Of a stretch of DNA of 64,000 nt, positions 53,753-62,904 are shown piece by piece. The DNA is from Spirosoma lacussanchae (GTDB lineage Bacteria; Bacteroidota; Bacteroidia; Cytophagales; Spirosomataceae). Both the position numbers and the translations under genes were made by a program. The notes under the pieces were generated by a model, which was not told the origin of the DNA, made no database searches, and worked only from the letters and a program-made list of their open reading frames with translations. Numbering within the stretch: position 1 is the first letter of the stretch; the number at the start of each line of letters is the position of its first letter. The stretch spans positions 62,001 through 126,000 of the forward strand of contig NZ_SWJG01000004.1 of assembly GCF_005870035.1 (NCBI RefSeq), in the 5' to 3' direction.

Positions 53753-54961
53753 TACACCAGCTGGCCGTCTGTCTCATCCAGACTTTTTCGGGTTGTTGCC
53801 CTGCTTACGGTCATAATCGGCCTCAGCACCTGCGTCGCTACGTTCGATCCGACCCTTACCCCCAACACGACCCTGCTGGTGGTTGAAGGTATCCTGACCG
53901 ATCAGCCCGTTACCCAGGCCATCACCCTCAGCCAGTCGACATCGACCCGCGACAGCAACTCCCGCACTCCTGTCAGCAAAGCTCAGGTACAACTTATCAT
54001 CAACGGCACGCAGACCGTACTGCTGACCGAGACCCAGCCGGGCCGCTACGAACTTCAGCCCAGCCAGTTCAGCGGTCGCGTGGGCGATAGCTACCAGCTT
54101 CGGTTTCAGACGGCAAACGGCTCCCGCTACGAATCGACCGTCGAGACGATGGTGGCGGTTCCGGCTATTCAGCGGGTATACGATCAGTTCAATCCGAAGG
54201 GGCCGGGCCGGTTTGCCAACGAACTGTATACGCCCAGCAACGACATCTTCGTCGATTTTCAGGACCCGGCGGGCCAGACGAATTTTTACCTCTGGCGCAC
54301 CCGGGTGTTTGAAGCGCAGGAATGGTGCGCGTCCTGCCAGCAGGGACGGTATATCCTCGAAGATATTGGTCCGGTAGGCACCGGCCCGATCCGGGTAATC
54401 GGCTGCGTTCCCGATAGTACCCTGGGGGTGTACAATTTTTTCGACTACATCTGTCGCGGCTCATGCTGGGATATCTTTTACAGCACCCGCGTGAACGTGT
54501 TTGCCGATGTGTACGCTAACGGGCGGCCGCAGGTAGGCCGGCTCGTGGCCCAGGTCCCCGTCTATCAGCGCGAACCGGCCGTTGTCGATGTCGAGCAGCT
54601 ATCCCTGACGGTTGGTGCCTATCGATATTACCGGTTGTTTGAAGAACAAACCCAGAACACCGGCACCCTGGTCGATACGCCCCCCGCCCCTACCGTCGGC
54701 AACGTTCGCAACCTGACCGACCCGTCTGAAAATGTGGTCGGGTATTTCTCGGCTTCGTCGGTAGCCGTCAACCACTACTGGCTCAATCGCCGGAATGTGC
54801 CACTGGGCAGCTACCGGGGCCTGTTCTACGCCCAGAACCGGCGTTATCCCAATATAGAAACATCGCGGGGCAACCCGCCCGTTTATGGCGTCGGGGTTCC
54901 CTCGGCGGTTTGCATTCCCAGTCCCACCCGTACCAACGTACAGCCGGAAGGCTGGCAATAA
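53750..54961 (+). CDS. DUF4249 family outer membrane lipoprotein
   Basis: Lipoprotein of 403 residues, signal peptide with lipobox GLSTC (Cys28). The N-terminal part (TLLVVEGILTDQPVTQAITLSQS) and the later Ig-like strands match DUF4249. The middle has a Cys-rich stretch (EWCASC, IGCVPD, ICRGSCW) likely to form disulfides outside the cell. DUF4249 proteins are usually paired with a TonB-dependent receptor, as here (20 bp gap), and probably cap or feed it. The start codon lies in an inverted repeat. Confidence 0.87.
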   Translation: MYTSWPSVSSRLFRVVALLTVIIGLSTCVATFDPTLTPNTTLLVVEGILTDQPVTQAITLSQSTSTRDSNSRTPVSKAQVQLIINGTQTVLLTETQPGRYELQPSQFSGRVGDSYQLRFQTANGSRYESTVETMVAVPAIQRVYDQFNPKGPGRFANELYTPSNDIFVDFQDPAGQTNFYLWRTRVFEAQEWCASCQQGRYILEDIGPVGTGPIRVIGCVPDSTLGVYNFFDYICRGSCWDIFYSTRVNVFADVYANGRPQVGRLVAQVPVYQREPAVVDVEQLSLTVGAYRYYRLFEEQTQNTGTLVDTPPAPTVGNVRNLTDPSENVVGYFSASSVAVNHYWLNRRNVPLGSYRGLFYAQNRRYPNIETSRGNPPVYGVGVPSAVCIPSPTRTNVQPEGWQ

Positions 54962-54981
54962 GACGCTGATCAGCCACCTGT

Positions 54982-57456
54982 ATGCTCACCGGCCTTCGCC
55001 TTCTGTTAATCGGGTTCCTCTTCGCCACGGCAGCCCACGGGCAGGCGTCACTCCTAACCATCAGCGGAACCGTCCGCGATTCGGCCACCAACCAGCCCCT
55101 GGCCGGCGCATCGGTGGTGGTCGACTTTAACAAGTCCGTGCGCGGCATCAACACCGATGCCTCCGGCCGTTTTTCGGTCGATGTGTTTGAAGGGAGCCAC
55201 CATGTTGTGGTGCGTTACGTTGGCTACAAACCGTTCCGGATAGGCCTGCAGTTGAAAAACGACTACCAGCTGCCGGTAAAACTGGTGCTGGTCGCCAGTC
55301 AGCTCGAGGAAGTTGTCGTGACCAGCAAAGGATTCGACCGCAATGTTCGGCAACCCCTGCTGGGCGTCAGCCAGATCAGTGTCGAAACCCTCCGAAAACT
55401 ACCGGCTGCGCTGGGTGAAGTCGATCTCCTGCGCGGCCTGCAGATGCTGCCCGGGGTTACCAGCGTGGGCGAGGCTGCCAATGGGGTCAACATCCGGGGC
55501 GGCACCACCGACCAGACGTTAATCCTCCTCGACGATACGCCTATCTTCAACCCGTCGCATATGTTCGGCCTGTTCTCCATCTTCCCGGCCGATGCGGTAA
55601 ACGGACTCGATCTCTACAAAGGCAACGTGCCCGCCCGCTATGGGGGCCGGACAGCCTCCGTCATGGATATCTCGCTGCGCAACCCCAGCCTCGACCAGTT
55701 CCGGCTTACGGGCGGGGTAAGCGTAGTATCGAACCGGCTAACGGCCGATATACCCATCGTAAAAGACCGGCTTGGCATCATGGTATCTGGCCGGGGAGCC
55801 TTCAACGATTTTCTGCTGCCTCTGGTATCGGACCGGCTGGCCGGCATCAAAGCGCAGTTCGGCGACCTGGTTGTGAAAGGATTCTGGCGGATCAACGACC
55901 GCAACACGCTGACGGCCATGACGTACATGAGCAGGGATTTTTTCCAGACCCAGCTTCTGGGAAGCATCCCGAACATCAACGCCACCGCCACCCAGTATGA
56001 CCACCAGACGGTGAACGCCATGGCCCGATGGCTGCGGGTGCTGTCACCGAAGCTGAACCTGCAGACCACCCTTTCGTCGACTTATTACGTACCGAAAATC
56101 CAGCTGCCCGAACTCAACTCGATCAATGTCGTAACCATTCGGTCCGGCATCAGGCAGCGTCAGCTCAAAACCAGCCTCAACGTTCAGCAGGAGGACCAGA
56201 AACTCGAGATCGGACTAAACGCCACGCACTACCGGGTAGAACCGGGGGCGCTGCTACCGGGTACGAGCGACCGGGTCAACCCCATTAATACCCCAACCGA
56301 ACGTGGGCTCGAGCTGGCCGTGTATGCCGATAACGAATGGAGCCTGTCGACCCGGATGGCCGTGTCGGCGGGCCTGCGCTATTCGTTGTTCGGCGCTTTG
56401 GGTCCGGGTGTAGTACGTCGATACGAACCTGGGCAGCCCGTCGACGATTTCTCGGTCGTCGACTCCGTGCGGTACGGAACTGGGCAGATAAGCCAGCGCT
56501 ACGGTGGCCTGGAACCCCGGCTCGGTATTCGCTATGAACTATCGGCCAGCTCGTCGGTTAAGTTTGGCTACAATCTGATGCGGCAGTACCTGCAGGTCGT
56601 CACCAACACGACGACCCCACTCCCTACCGCCCGCTGGAAAACCAGCGACACTCACATCCGGCCCCAGGTTAGCCAGCTGGTTACGGCCGGTTACTTTCGA
56701 AATTTCAAGGATAATGTCTACGACCTGCTGCTCGAAGCCTACTATCGCACCACCCGGCAGGCCCTCGATTATAAACCGGGCGCGAACTTTCTGTTGCAGG
56801 CCTATCCGGAAACCCAGCTGCTTCAGGGGCGTAGCCAGGCGTATGGCCTGGAGGTCATGCTGGCCCGCAAAAAAGGCGAACTAACCGGCTGGGTCAATTA
56901 CACCTATGCCCGAACCCTCAATAAGGTGGATCAGGGGTCCACATTTCAGGAGCGGATCAACAATGGCAACTGGTATTCCGCCAATTACGACCGACCACAC
57001 ACGCTCAACGCATCGATGACGATCACCGTAAACCGGAACAACAGTTTTGGTTTCACCTTTGCCTACAGCAGCGGACGGCCCTACACGGCCCCCAACGGTT
57101 TTGTCTCCTTACAAAGCAATGAGTCGCCGGCTAACGGAGGCTCCCTGTCCGAGCTGATCAACGGAGTCACCGATTTTGGGTCGATCGAGCCCAGCCAATT
57201 CCCCTACTACAGCGAGCGTAATCAGGCCCGTTTACCCGATTACCACCGGCTCGATTTCTCCTGGAACATTACCAACCCCAGCCTGAAAAACCGGCGCTGG
57301 CAGGGTAGCTGGGTGTTTACCGTATATAACCTCTACGCGCGCCGGAATACCTACTCGGCCTTCTTCCGGACCGAGAATGGCAAGACGCAGGCTTACCAGC
57401 TGCAAATCTTTGCGACACCTATTCCGACCCTGACGTATAATTTCACATTCCGATAA
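54982..57456 (+). CDS. TonB-dependent receptor with CarboxypepD-like domain
   Basis: Outer membrane receptor of 824 residues. Signal peptide (1-21, ending AHGQ), CarboxypepD-regulatory-like domain (about 28-110, VRDSATNQPLAGASVVV), LEEVVVTSKG segment (about 111-121), plug (about 125-235) with NIRGGTTDQTLILLDDTPIFNPSHMFGLFS, and a barrel ending in a terminal aromatic-basic pair (TYNFTFR). Partner of the DUF4249 lipoprotein upstream. The ligand is unknown. Confidence 0.92.
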   Translation: MLTGLRLLLIGFLFATAAHGQASLLTISGTVRDSATNQPLAGASVVVDFNKSVRGINTDASGRFSVDVFEGSHHVVVRYVGYKPFRIGLQLKNDYQLPVKLVLVASQLEEVVVTSKGFDRNVRQPLLGVSQISVETLRKLPAALGEVDLLRGLQMLPGVTSVGEAANGVNIRGGTTDQTLILLDDTPIFNPSHMFGLFSIFPADAVNGLDLYKGNVPARYGGRTASVMDISLRNPSLDQFRLTGGVSVVSNRLTADIPIVKDRLGIMVSGRGAFNDFLLPLVSDRLAGIKAQFGDLVVKGFWRINDRNTLTAMTYMSRDFFQTQLLGSIPNINATATQYDHQTVNAMARWLRVLSPKLNLQTTLSSTYYVPKIQLPELNSINVVTIRSGIRQRQLKTSLNVQQEDQKLEIGLNATHYRVEPGALLPGTSDRVNPINTPTERGLELAVYADNEWSLSTRMAVSAGLRYSLFGALGPGVVRRYEPGQPVDDFSVVDSVRYGTGQISQRYGGLEPRLGIRYELSASSSVKFGYNLMRQYLQVVTNTTTPLPTARWKTSDTHIRPQVSQLVTAGYFRNFKDNVYDLLLEAYYRTTRQALDYKPGANFLLQAYPETQLLQGRSQAYGLEVMLARKKGELTGWVNYTYARTLNKVDQGSTFQERINNGNWYSANYDRPHTLNASMTITVNRNNSFGFTFAYSSGRPYTAPNGFVSLQSNESPANGGSLSELINGVTDFGSIEPSQFPYYSERNQARLPDYHRLDFSWNITNPSLKNRRWQGSWVFTVYNLYARRNTYSAFFRTENGKTQAYQLQIFATPIPTLTYNFTFR

Positions 57457-57497
57457 CTGGGTTTCGGCAAGCTGAAATAGCCATAAATCGCAAATTA

Positions 57498-58169
57498 CTA
57501 CTGTTTTTTCAGCGCCAGCCGGATCAGTTCAACCGTGTTTTTAACCCCGGCTTTCCGGATGATGCTGGCCCGCTGGTTGGCGACTGTGTTGGCGCTGATG
57601 TCGAACCGGTCGGCAATTTCACGGCTGCTCATCCCCTCGGCCAGGCAGGTCAGAATCTGTTCTTCGCGGGGGGTCAGCTTAGTCCAGATCGAACCGGGCG
57701 CAGGGTTACGCTGGGATTCTCCCGTCTCGCCCGGCTTTGGCACGTTGGGCAGAACCAGATGCCGGATAATGACTGACGATGCGGCCGATGGGTAATACAG
57801 ATCGCCGGCGGCTACCATCCGGACGGCGCGCAGAATCTCTTCTTCGTTCGTGTCTTTCTGCAGGTAGCCGGCTGCCCCGTTCTGAACCGCGCTCAGAATA
57901 TAATCGGCATTATGGTGCATGCTGAAGATCAGGATACGAACCTGCGGAAATTGCCGCGATACCACCCGGGTCACGTCGATCCCCGACATGCGCGGCATGG
58001 TAATGTCCAGTAGCAGCACATCAGGACGTAGTGACGGAATGAGGTCGATCGCTTCGTCGCCATCGGTAGCTTCTCCCACGATTTGGATATCGGTTTCGTC
58101 TTCCAGCAGCGTCCGGATTCCTTTCCGCACCACAGCATGATCATCGGCAATAAGGAGTCGTATCGGCAT
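57498..58169 (-). CDS. NarL/FixJ family response regulator
   Basis: Response regulator of 223 residues. Receiver (1-120) with Asp9/Asp10, phospho-acceptor Asp55 (LLLDITMPRMSG) and a Lys in YLQKD. C-terminal LuxR-type helix-turn-helix (about 160-220) with LTPREEQILTCLAEGMSSREIADRF. Its gene lies 2 bp after the NarX-like kinase gene and downstream of nirBD, so it is a good candidate regulator of nitrite assimilation in this locus. Confidence 0.93.
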   Translation of the reverse strand: MPIRLLIADDHAVVRKGIRTLLEDETDIQIVGEATDGDEAIDLIPSLRPDVLLLDITMPRMSGIDVTRVVSRQFPQVRILIFSMHHNADYILSAVQNGAAGYLQKDTNEEEILRAVRMVAAGDLYYPSAASSVIIRHLVLPNVPKPGETGESQRNPAPGSIWTKLTPREEQILTCLAEGMSSREIADRFDISANTVANQRASIIRKAGVKNTVELIRLALKKQ

Positions 58170-58171
58170 GG

Positions 58172-59638
58172 TTAGTGAATCTGTGTGTCAGACAAAGGTA
58201 GTTTAACAACCACTCTGGTCCCTTTTTTAAGCGTCGAGCTGATGGTCAAATCGCCGTTGAGCAAACGGGCCCGCGTTCGCATGTTTTCCAGCCCGTTGGT
58301 TACCGTCGGAGCCTGCCCCCGCCGAACGGTCTTGCGGGGCGAAAATCCTTTCCCGTCATCTTCAACCGTCATAATCAGCTGGGTGCGGGTGCGCTGCAGC
58401 CGGAGGTCGATCTGGTGCGCGCCGGCATACTTGACCGCGTTGTTCAGCGCTTCCTGCGCAATGCGGTACAAGCCAATTTCGACCGCTGGACTGTGGCGTT
58501 TCTCGTCGCCCGGGCCGGTGAACTGCACATTGATGGCCGAGGCCTGTGCCGTTTGCTGAGCCAGGAGCTGCAAGGTAGCCTCCAACCCGAAATCGCCCAG
58601 CACCGACGGCATCAGGTTGTGCGAAATCTGGCGGGTTGTCTGAATAATGTCCTGAATCATGGTACATAGCTCCTCAAACCGCAGGCGCTGTTTATCGTCC
58701 GGAAACGGAATTTTCTTAAGCTTCCCGGCATGTAGATTCAGCCCCGTCAGCATCTGCCCGATGCCGTCGTGGAGTTCGCGGGCAAAACGCCGGCGCTCCT
58801 CTTCCTGCCCTTCCAGTAAAGCCGCTGAGCGAACCCGATCTTCGGCGCGTTGCAGTGCATACTTTTCGTCAATCGTCCGGACCAGCAACTCCTGCGTATC
58901 CACCAAAGTACGATTGGCGGCTTCCAGATTAAGGTTAGTTACGGCCAGCCGCCCGTTGGCCAGCTGGAGCGCCCTCTCGGATTCGGCCAGTTGGCGGATA
59001 GCCCGTCGGGTGTAGTTCACGACCGGCCTGAAAATCAGCAGCCCTTCGATCAGCAGGGTCAGTAACGTAGCCAGCGACAGTATCCATTCGATCCGTTCGA
59101 GGTGCTTTACCCGGGCAAAATTTTCAGCATCGAACTGAAAAACAATGGCATTCATCTGACTCAGGTAAGATGGTTCCTGGCCCAGAATCTGCTCTACGGC
59201 TTGCTTCTGCTGGCTGGCGGAGGGGCCGGGCCTGCCGATCTGGACAAAGTTGGTATAGATAGTCTGGTAACTGGACTCGATCCGATCGAACATCGCATTC
59301 AGCGCATTGCTTTTAGGCACGTCATACGCCTTTTCCATCAGCAAACGGCCCTTCCGCAACTGCACGTGGGTAGTGCTCCAGGCGGTCAGTAACGAATCGA
59401 ACAGCGGGGCATCGGGTGAGGGGATGCCGACCAGCTTCAGAACGGTGATTTTGGTCAGTCGCTGACTTAGCATCCGCTGCCGCCCGGCCACGTTCAGAAC
59501 CCGCCCGTTATCGTTCAGATCCCGAATGGTCTGTTTGATAAACAGGAGCCCGCTCACCGTGAGCAGGGCGATCACGGTGAGGGCCAGGATGTAGAAACGG
59601 GTTAAACGGCGGGCTACCTGCTGATCGAGTTCTGTCAT
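58172..59638 (-). CDS. NarX-like sensor histidine kinase (PilJ-type sensor domain)
   Basis: Membrane sensor kinase of 488 residues. First membrane segment about 15-34, periplasmic four-helix sensor domain (35-182) of the type IV pili methyl-accepting N-terminal kind, second segment about 183-204, a coiled coil, then HisKA_3 with His290 (FARELHDGIGQ) and HATPase to the end. Residues 48-61 (LNVAGRQRMLSQRL) resemble the nitrate-binding P-box of NarX, with Arg55 at the place I recall for its nitrate-contacting Arg54. It starts 3 bp after nirD, so nitrate or nitrite is the likely signal. Confidence 0.9.
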   Translation of the reverse strand: MTELDQQVARRLTRFYILALTVIALLTVSGLLFIKQTIRDLNDNGRVLNVAGRQRMLSQRLTKITVLKLVGIPSPDAPLFDSLLTAWSTTHVQLRKGRLLMEKAYDVPKSNALNAMFDRIESSYQTIYTNFVQIGRPGPSASQQKQAVEQILGQEPSYLSQMNAIVFQFDAENFARVKHLERIEWILSLATLLTLLIEGLLIFRPVVNYTRRAIRQLAESERALQLANGRLAVTNLNLEAANRTLVDTQELLVRTIDEKYALQRAEDRVRSAALLEGQEEERRRFARELHDGIGQMLTGLNLHAGKLKKIPFPDDKQRLRFEELCTMIQDIIQTTRQISHNLMPSVLGDFGLEATLQLLAQQTAQASAINVQFTGPGDEKRHSPAVEIGLYRIAQEALNNAVKYAGAHQIDLRLQRTRTQLIMTVEDDGKGFSPRKTVRRGQAPTVTNGLENMRTRARLLNGDLTISSTLKKGTRVVVKLPLSDTQIH

Positions 59639-59641
59639 TCG

Positions 59642-59995
59642 TTATAAGCCAACGAATACCAGTCCGTTCTCCACCTGTATTGGATAGGTGGCGATCTGGT
59701 AGTCGCTATCGGTGAGGCACTGACCGGTTTTAAGCGAAAACGTCTTTTTGTGGAATGGACACGCCACCTTATGCTCGTCGCCCTGGCTACCGGTCATGCC
59801 CCGCGCCAGCGCCATCTGCTGCCGGTGTGGACACTGGTTGTCGGTGGCATACCAATTGCTGGTACGGGCAAAGTTGAAGATAGCGATCTGGCGGCCTTCG
59901 ATCAATACGCAGGCCCCACCATCGGCGGGTACATCGGCACTAGTACACACCTGATGCCAGGTAATCTCTTCTTTTTCGAGGGTTATTGACTCCAT
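59642..59995 (-). CDS. nirD: Nitrite reductase small subunit NirD (Rieske type)
   Basis: Small subunit of assimilatory NAD(P)H nitrite reductase, 117 residues, Rieske-like fold. The full set of [2Fe-2S] ligands is present: Cys55 and His57 (CPH) and Cys79 and His82 (CPFH). As I recall, some NirD proteins have lost these, so this one may carry a real cluster. It lies 68 bp after nirB and 3 bp before the sensor kinase gene. Confidence 0.92.
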   Translation of the reverse strand: MESITLEKEEITWHQVCTSADVPADGGACVLIEGRQIAIFNFARTSNWYATDNQCPHRQQMALARGMTGSQGDEHKVACPFHKKTFSLKTGQCLTDSDYQIATYPIQVENGLVFVGL

Positions 59996-60063
59996 GAGCT
60001 ACGATTATTAGGAATGAGTGATGAGGAAGCAGTGATACGCGCAGGATTGGTGCAATCGTTGGA

Positions 60064-62628
60064 TTACTGCCATTCGAGGGCGCGCTTCTGATGGCGGAGG
60101 GGTTCAAACCGGACGTGCGGATCTTTCTCCTCCGGGGCATTGACAAAGTGAGCGAACCGTTTGCGCAGGTCCGGGTTCCCGACCACTTCTTTCCATTCGC
60201 AGGCGAAGGAATCGACCAGCTGCTGCATGTCCTGCTCCAGCTGATCGGCAATACCCAGCACATCGTCTACGACTACGGCTTTCAGGTAGGCCATGCCGCC
60301 CTCCATTTTGTTGAGCCAGGTAGCGGTACGGGTCAGCGGATCAGCCGTTTTGATGTAGAACATCAGGAACCGGTCGATCAGCCGGATGCAGGTTTCCTTA
60401 TCCACGTCCGAAGCCAGCAGCTGCGCATGCTGCGGCCGGGAGCCTCCGTTGCCGCCTACATATAGGTTCCAGCCTTTTTCCGTTGCTATGATCCCGAAGT
60501 CCTTGCTCTGCGCTTCGGCGCACTCCCGAATACAGCCCGACACGCCGGATTTGAGCTTGTGGGGCGACCGGATGCCTTTGTAACGCTCTTCAACCTCAAT
60601 AGCAAACGAGACCGAGTCCTGTACCCCAAACCGGCACCAGGTAGAACCGACGCAGCTTTTTACCGTACGCAGGGCTTTCCCGTACGCATGGCCACTCTCG
60701 AAGCCAGCGGCTATCAGCTCTTCCCAAATCCTGGGCAGGTCGTTTATATGAGCGCCAAACAGGTCGATGCGCTGACCGCCGGTGATCTTGGTATACAGGG
60801 CGTATTTTTGAGCCACCTGCCCGATCACGATCAGTTTGTCGGGGGTTATCTCGCCCCCCGGTATCCGCGGCACTACCGAATACGTGCCTCCTTTCTGAAT
60901 ATTGGCCAGATACCGGTCGTTCGAGTCCTGAATGGGAGCCCGGTCGCTGGTCAGCACGTTCTCGTTCCAGAGGCTGGCCAGCACAGAGGCCACGACAGGC
61001 TTGCAAACCTCACAGCCTGCGCCACGGCCAAACTGGTTAATGACGGCCCCAAAGGTTTTCAGGCCATTCATCTTCACCAGATCGAGCAGTTCCTGACGCG
61101 AATACTCGAAGTGTTCGCAGATTACGTTACGGATGTACAGTCCCTGTTCGGTCAGCACGCCCGCAATCAGGTCTTTGACCAGCGGGGTGCAGCCTCCGCA
61201 GCCGGTGCAGGCTTTGGTCGATTTCTTCAACTGATCGATGGTTGTATGCCCGTTTTCGGCAATTTCGGTACAGAGTTGGGCTTTGGTGATGGCTTCGCAG
61301 GAGCAGATCAGGGCATCATCGGGCAGGCTCATCACCCCCCCCGGGATAGTTCCGGCTCCTTCGGCGGCTCCCCGGCCTGCGCCCAGAATCAGGTCTTCGG
61401 CATCGGGAGGCAGAACGGTCTTGTTCTTACAGAGCTGCAACAACATAGTATACTGCTCGGCATCGCCCACCAGGATACCACCCAGCAGTTCCTTTCCGTC
61501 GGGCGTTACGTTGATTCGTTTGTAAATCCCTTTGGCTTTATTTTCATACACAATCGTCTGGCAGGCCTCTCCTTCAGCAAACGGATCGCCAAAGCTGGCA
61601 ACGTCGACACCGATCAACTTCAGCTTGGTCGACATGTCATACGGCTTGAACGATTTCTCGATGCCGGTCAGCCGGGCGACGGCTACGGATGCCATTTCGT
61701 AGCCCGGCGCGACCAGTCCATAAATCATATTATGAGCCAGTGCGCATTCGCCAATGGCGAAAATGGCCGGGTCCGATGTCTGCATGAACTCGTTGACCAC
61801 GATACCCCCGCGCGGATGCGTATCCAGGCCAGCCCGTTTTGCCAGCTCATCGCGGGGTCGGATACCGGCTGAAACGATCAGCATATCGACGTCCAGCGTG
61901 ACGCCGTCGGCGAAGACCATGCTTTTAATGGCAGCCTCGCCCACGATCGCCTGGGTGCTTTTCCCCAGATGAACGGACAATCCCACGGTTTCGAGCCTGC
62001 GCATTAGTATGCCCGAACCGGCTTCGTCGATCTGGCGGGGCATCAGCCGGGAGGCAAACTCAACGACATGGGCTTCGTCGAGGCCCAGATCCAGCAGCGC
62101 TTTGGCCGCTTCCAGTCCCAGCAACCCTCCGCCCAGTACGGCCCCCCGCGTTCGTTTCGGGCCGTGGGCCGCGGCAGTTCGCAGCTGACGCGCGTGCGCC
62201 ATAATCAGCTCCAGATCTTCGATAGTCCGGTAGACAAAGACCCCTTCTTTCTCAATCCCCGGAATAGCGGGCACGAAAGCGCCCGAGCCCGTAGCCAGTA
62301 CCAGATAATCGTAAGGAACGACACGACCCGTGTGTGACCGTACTTCCTTCCGCCCCCGGTCAATAGCAACAACCGGATCGGAGAGGTAGAGCTGAATACC
62401 CTGCTCGGCGTACCAGCTGGCCGGGGCCAGGGCCAGCTCATCGGCTGACTTCCCCCCGACGAACTCGCTCAGGTGAACCCGATCGTAAGCTACGCGCGGC
62501 TCTTCCCCGAAAACCGTTACCGCAAACGCAGTTGCTTTTTTCTCATCGGCCAGCAGCTTCTCACAGAATTTGTAGCCGACCATCCCGTTGCCGATTACGA
62601 CAACGCGCTTTGCTGTTTGTGCATACAT
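60064..62628 (-). CDS. nirB: NAD(P)H nitrite reductase large subunit NirB
   Basis: Cytoplasmic enzyme of 854 residues reducing nitrite to ammonium. FAD-binding GNGMVGYKF (about 13-21) and NAD(P)-binding GGGLLGLEAAKAL (about 160-172) domains are followed by a BFD-like [2Fe-2S] domain (CSCEAIT ... CTGCGGC, about 440-490). Then come the ferredoxin-like and siroheme/[4Fe-4S] domains with CVGSTWC and CIREC as cluster ligands (about 655-700). It has the full length of the family. It works with NirD encoded next and needs siroheme from the CobA encoded divergently. Confidence 0.95.
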   Translation of the reverse strand: MYAQTAKRVVVIGNGMVGYKFCEKLLADEKKATAFAVTVFGEEPRVAYDRVHLSEFVGGKSADELALAPASWYAEQGIQLYLSDPVVAIDRGRKEVRSHTGRVVPYDYLVLATGSGAFVPAIPGIEKEGVFVYRTIEDLELIMAHARQLRTAAAHGPKRTRGAVLGGGLLGLEAAKALLDLGLDEAHVVEFASRLMPRQIDEAGSGILMRRLETVGLSVHLGKSTQAIVGEAAIKSMVFADGVTLDVDMLIVSAGIRPRDELAKRAGLDTHPRGGIVVNEFMQTSDPAIFAIGECALAHNMIYGLVAPGYEMASVAVARLTGIEKSFKPYDMSTKLKLIGVDVASFGDPFAEGEACQTIVYENKAKGIYKRINVTPDGKELLGGILVGDAEQYTMLLQLCKNKTVLPPDAEDLILGAGRGAAEGAGTIPGGVMSLPDDALICSCEAITKAQLCTEIAENGHTTIDQLKKSTKACTGCGGCTPLVKDLIAGVLTEQGLYIRNVICEHFEYSRQELLDLVKMNGLKTFGAVINQFGRGAGCEVCKPVVASVLASLWNENVLTSDRAPIQDSNDRYLANIQKGGTYSVVPRIPGGEITPDKLIVIGQVAQKYALYTKITGGQRIDLFGAHINDLPRIWEELIAAGFESGHAYGKALRTVKSCVGSTWCRFGVQDSVSFAIEVEERYKGIRSPHKLKSGVSGCIRECAEAQSKDFGIIATEKGWNLYVGGNGGSRPQHAQLLASDVDKETCIRLIDRFLMFYIKTADPLTRTATWLNKMEGGMAYLKAVVVDDVLGIADQLEQDMQQLVDSFACEWKEVVGNPDLRKRFAHFVNAPEEKDPHVRFEPLRHQKRALEWQ

Positions 62629-62904
62629 AGTTATTAGTGACTATGATCTTATAAAAACCCTGTTTTTTAGTTGTAATAATTCAAGAATTTACCCCCACGG
62701 CTTACAAATTATTACGCATCAAAATTAAACTGTCTTTTTACTATTTCCTACTATTATATTCTTCATATTATCAAATTTAAAGTATATTTTATCGAAAAGT
62801 CTTGTTTTTAACGATTTACTCTCTACTTTTGAACCAGCAAACACAGATAGTTATAATTAACCATTATAGTACAATTTCAATAGACACCTTAGTAAATCAT
62901 CACT
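62629..62904. promoter_or_regulatory. nirB-cobA divergent regulatory region
   Basis: 276 AT-rich bp. Contents: a 9-bp inverted repeat GTAATAATT (62673-62681) / AATTATTAC (62707-62715), two direct copies of TACTATT at 62740-62746 and 62750-62756 (10-bp period), and possible nirB -7 elements on the minus strand at 62720-62727 (TAATTTTG) and 62772-62779 (TAAATTTG). The cobA promoter is at 62802-62831. One TACCCCC word (62690-62696) is near the NarL heptamer TACYYMT. Confidence 0.55.
62802..62831 (+). promoter_or_regulatory. cobA promoter, Bacteroidota type
   Basis: TTG (62802-62804) and TACTTTTG (62824-62831) are separated by 19 bp. This matches both the -33 element and the -7 consensus TAnnTTTG with normal spacing. 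The transcript would begin near 62838, leaving a leader of about 67 nt. Confidence 0.65.

Noticed and set aside
60559..61872. 437-codon plus-strand frame
   Set aside because: Antisense of nirB, which is full length with all cofactor ligands. The frame itself has no recognisable motif.
62671..62684. FNR-like box TTG-N8-CAA upstream of nirB
   Set aside because: Only the outer three bases of each half match the TTGAT-N4-ATCAA consensus, too weak in AT-rich DNA.
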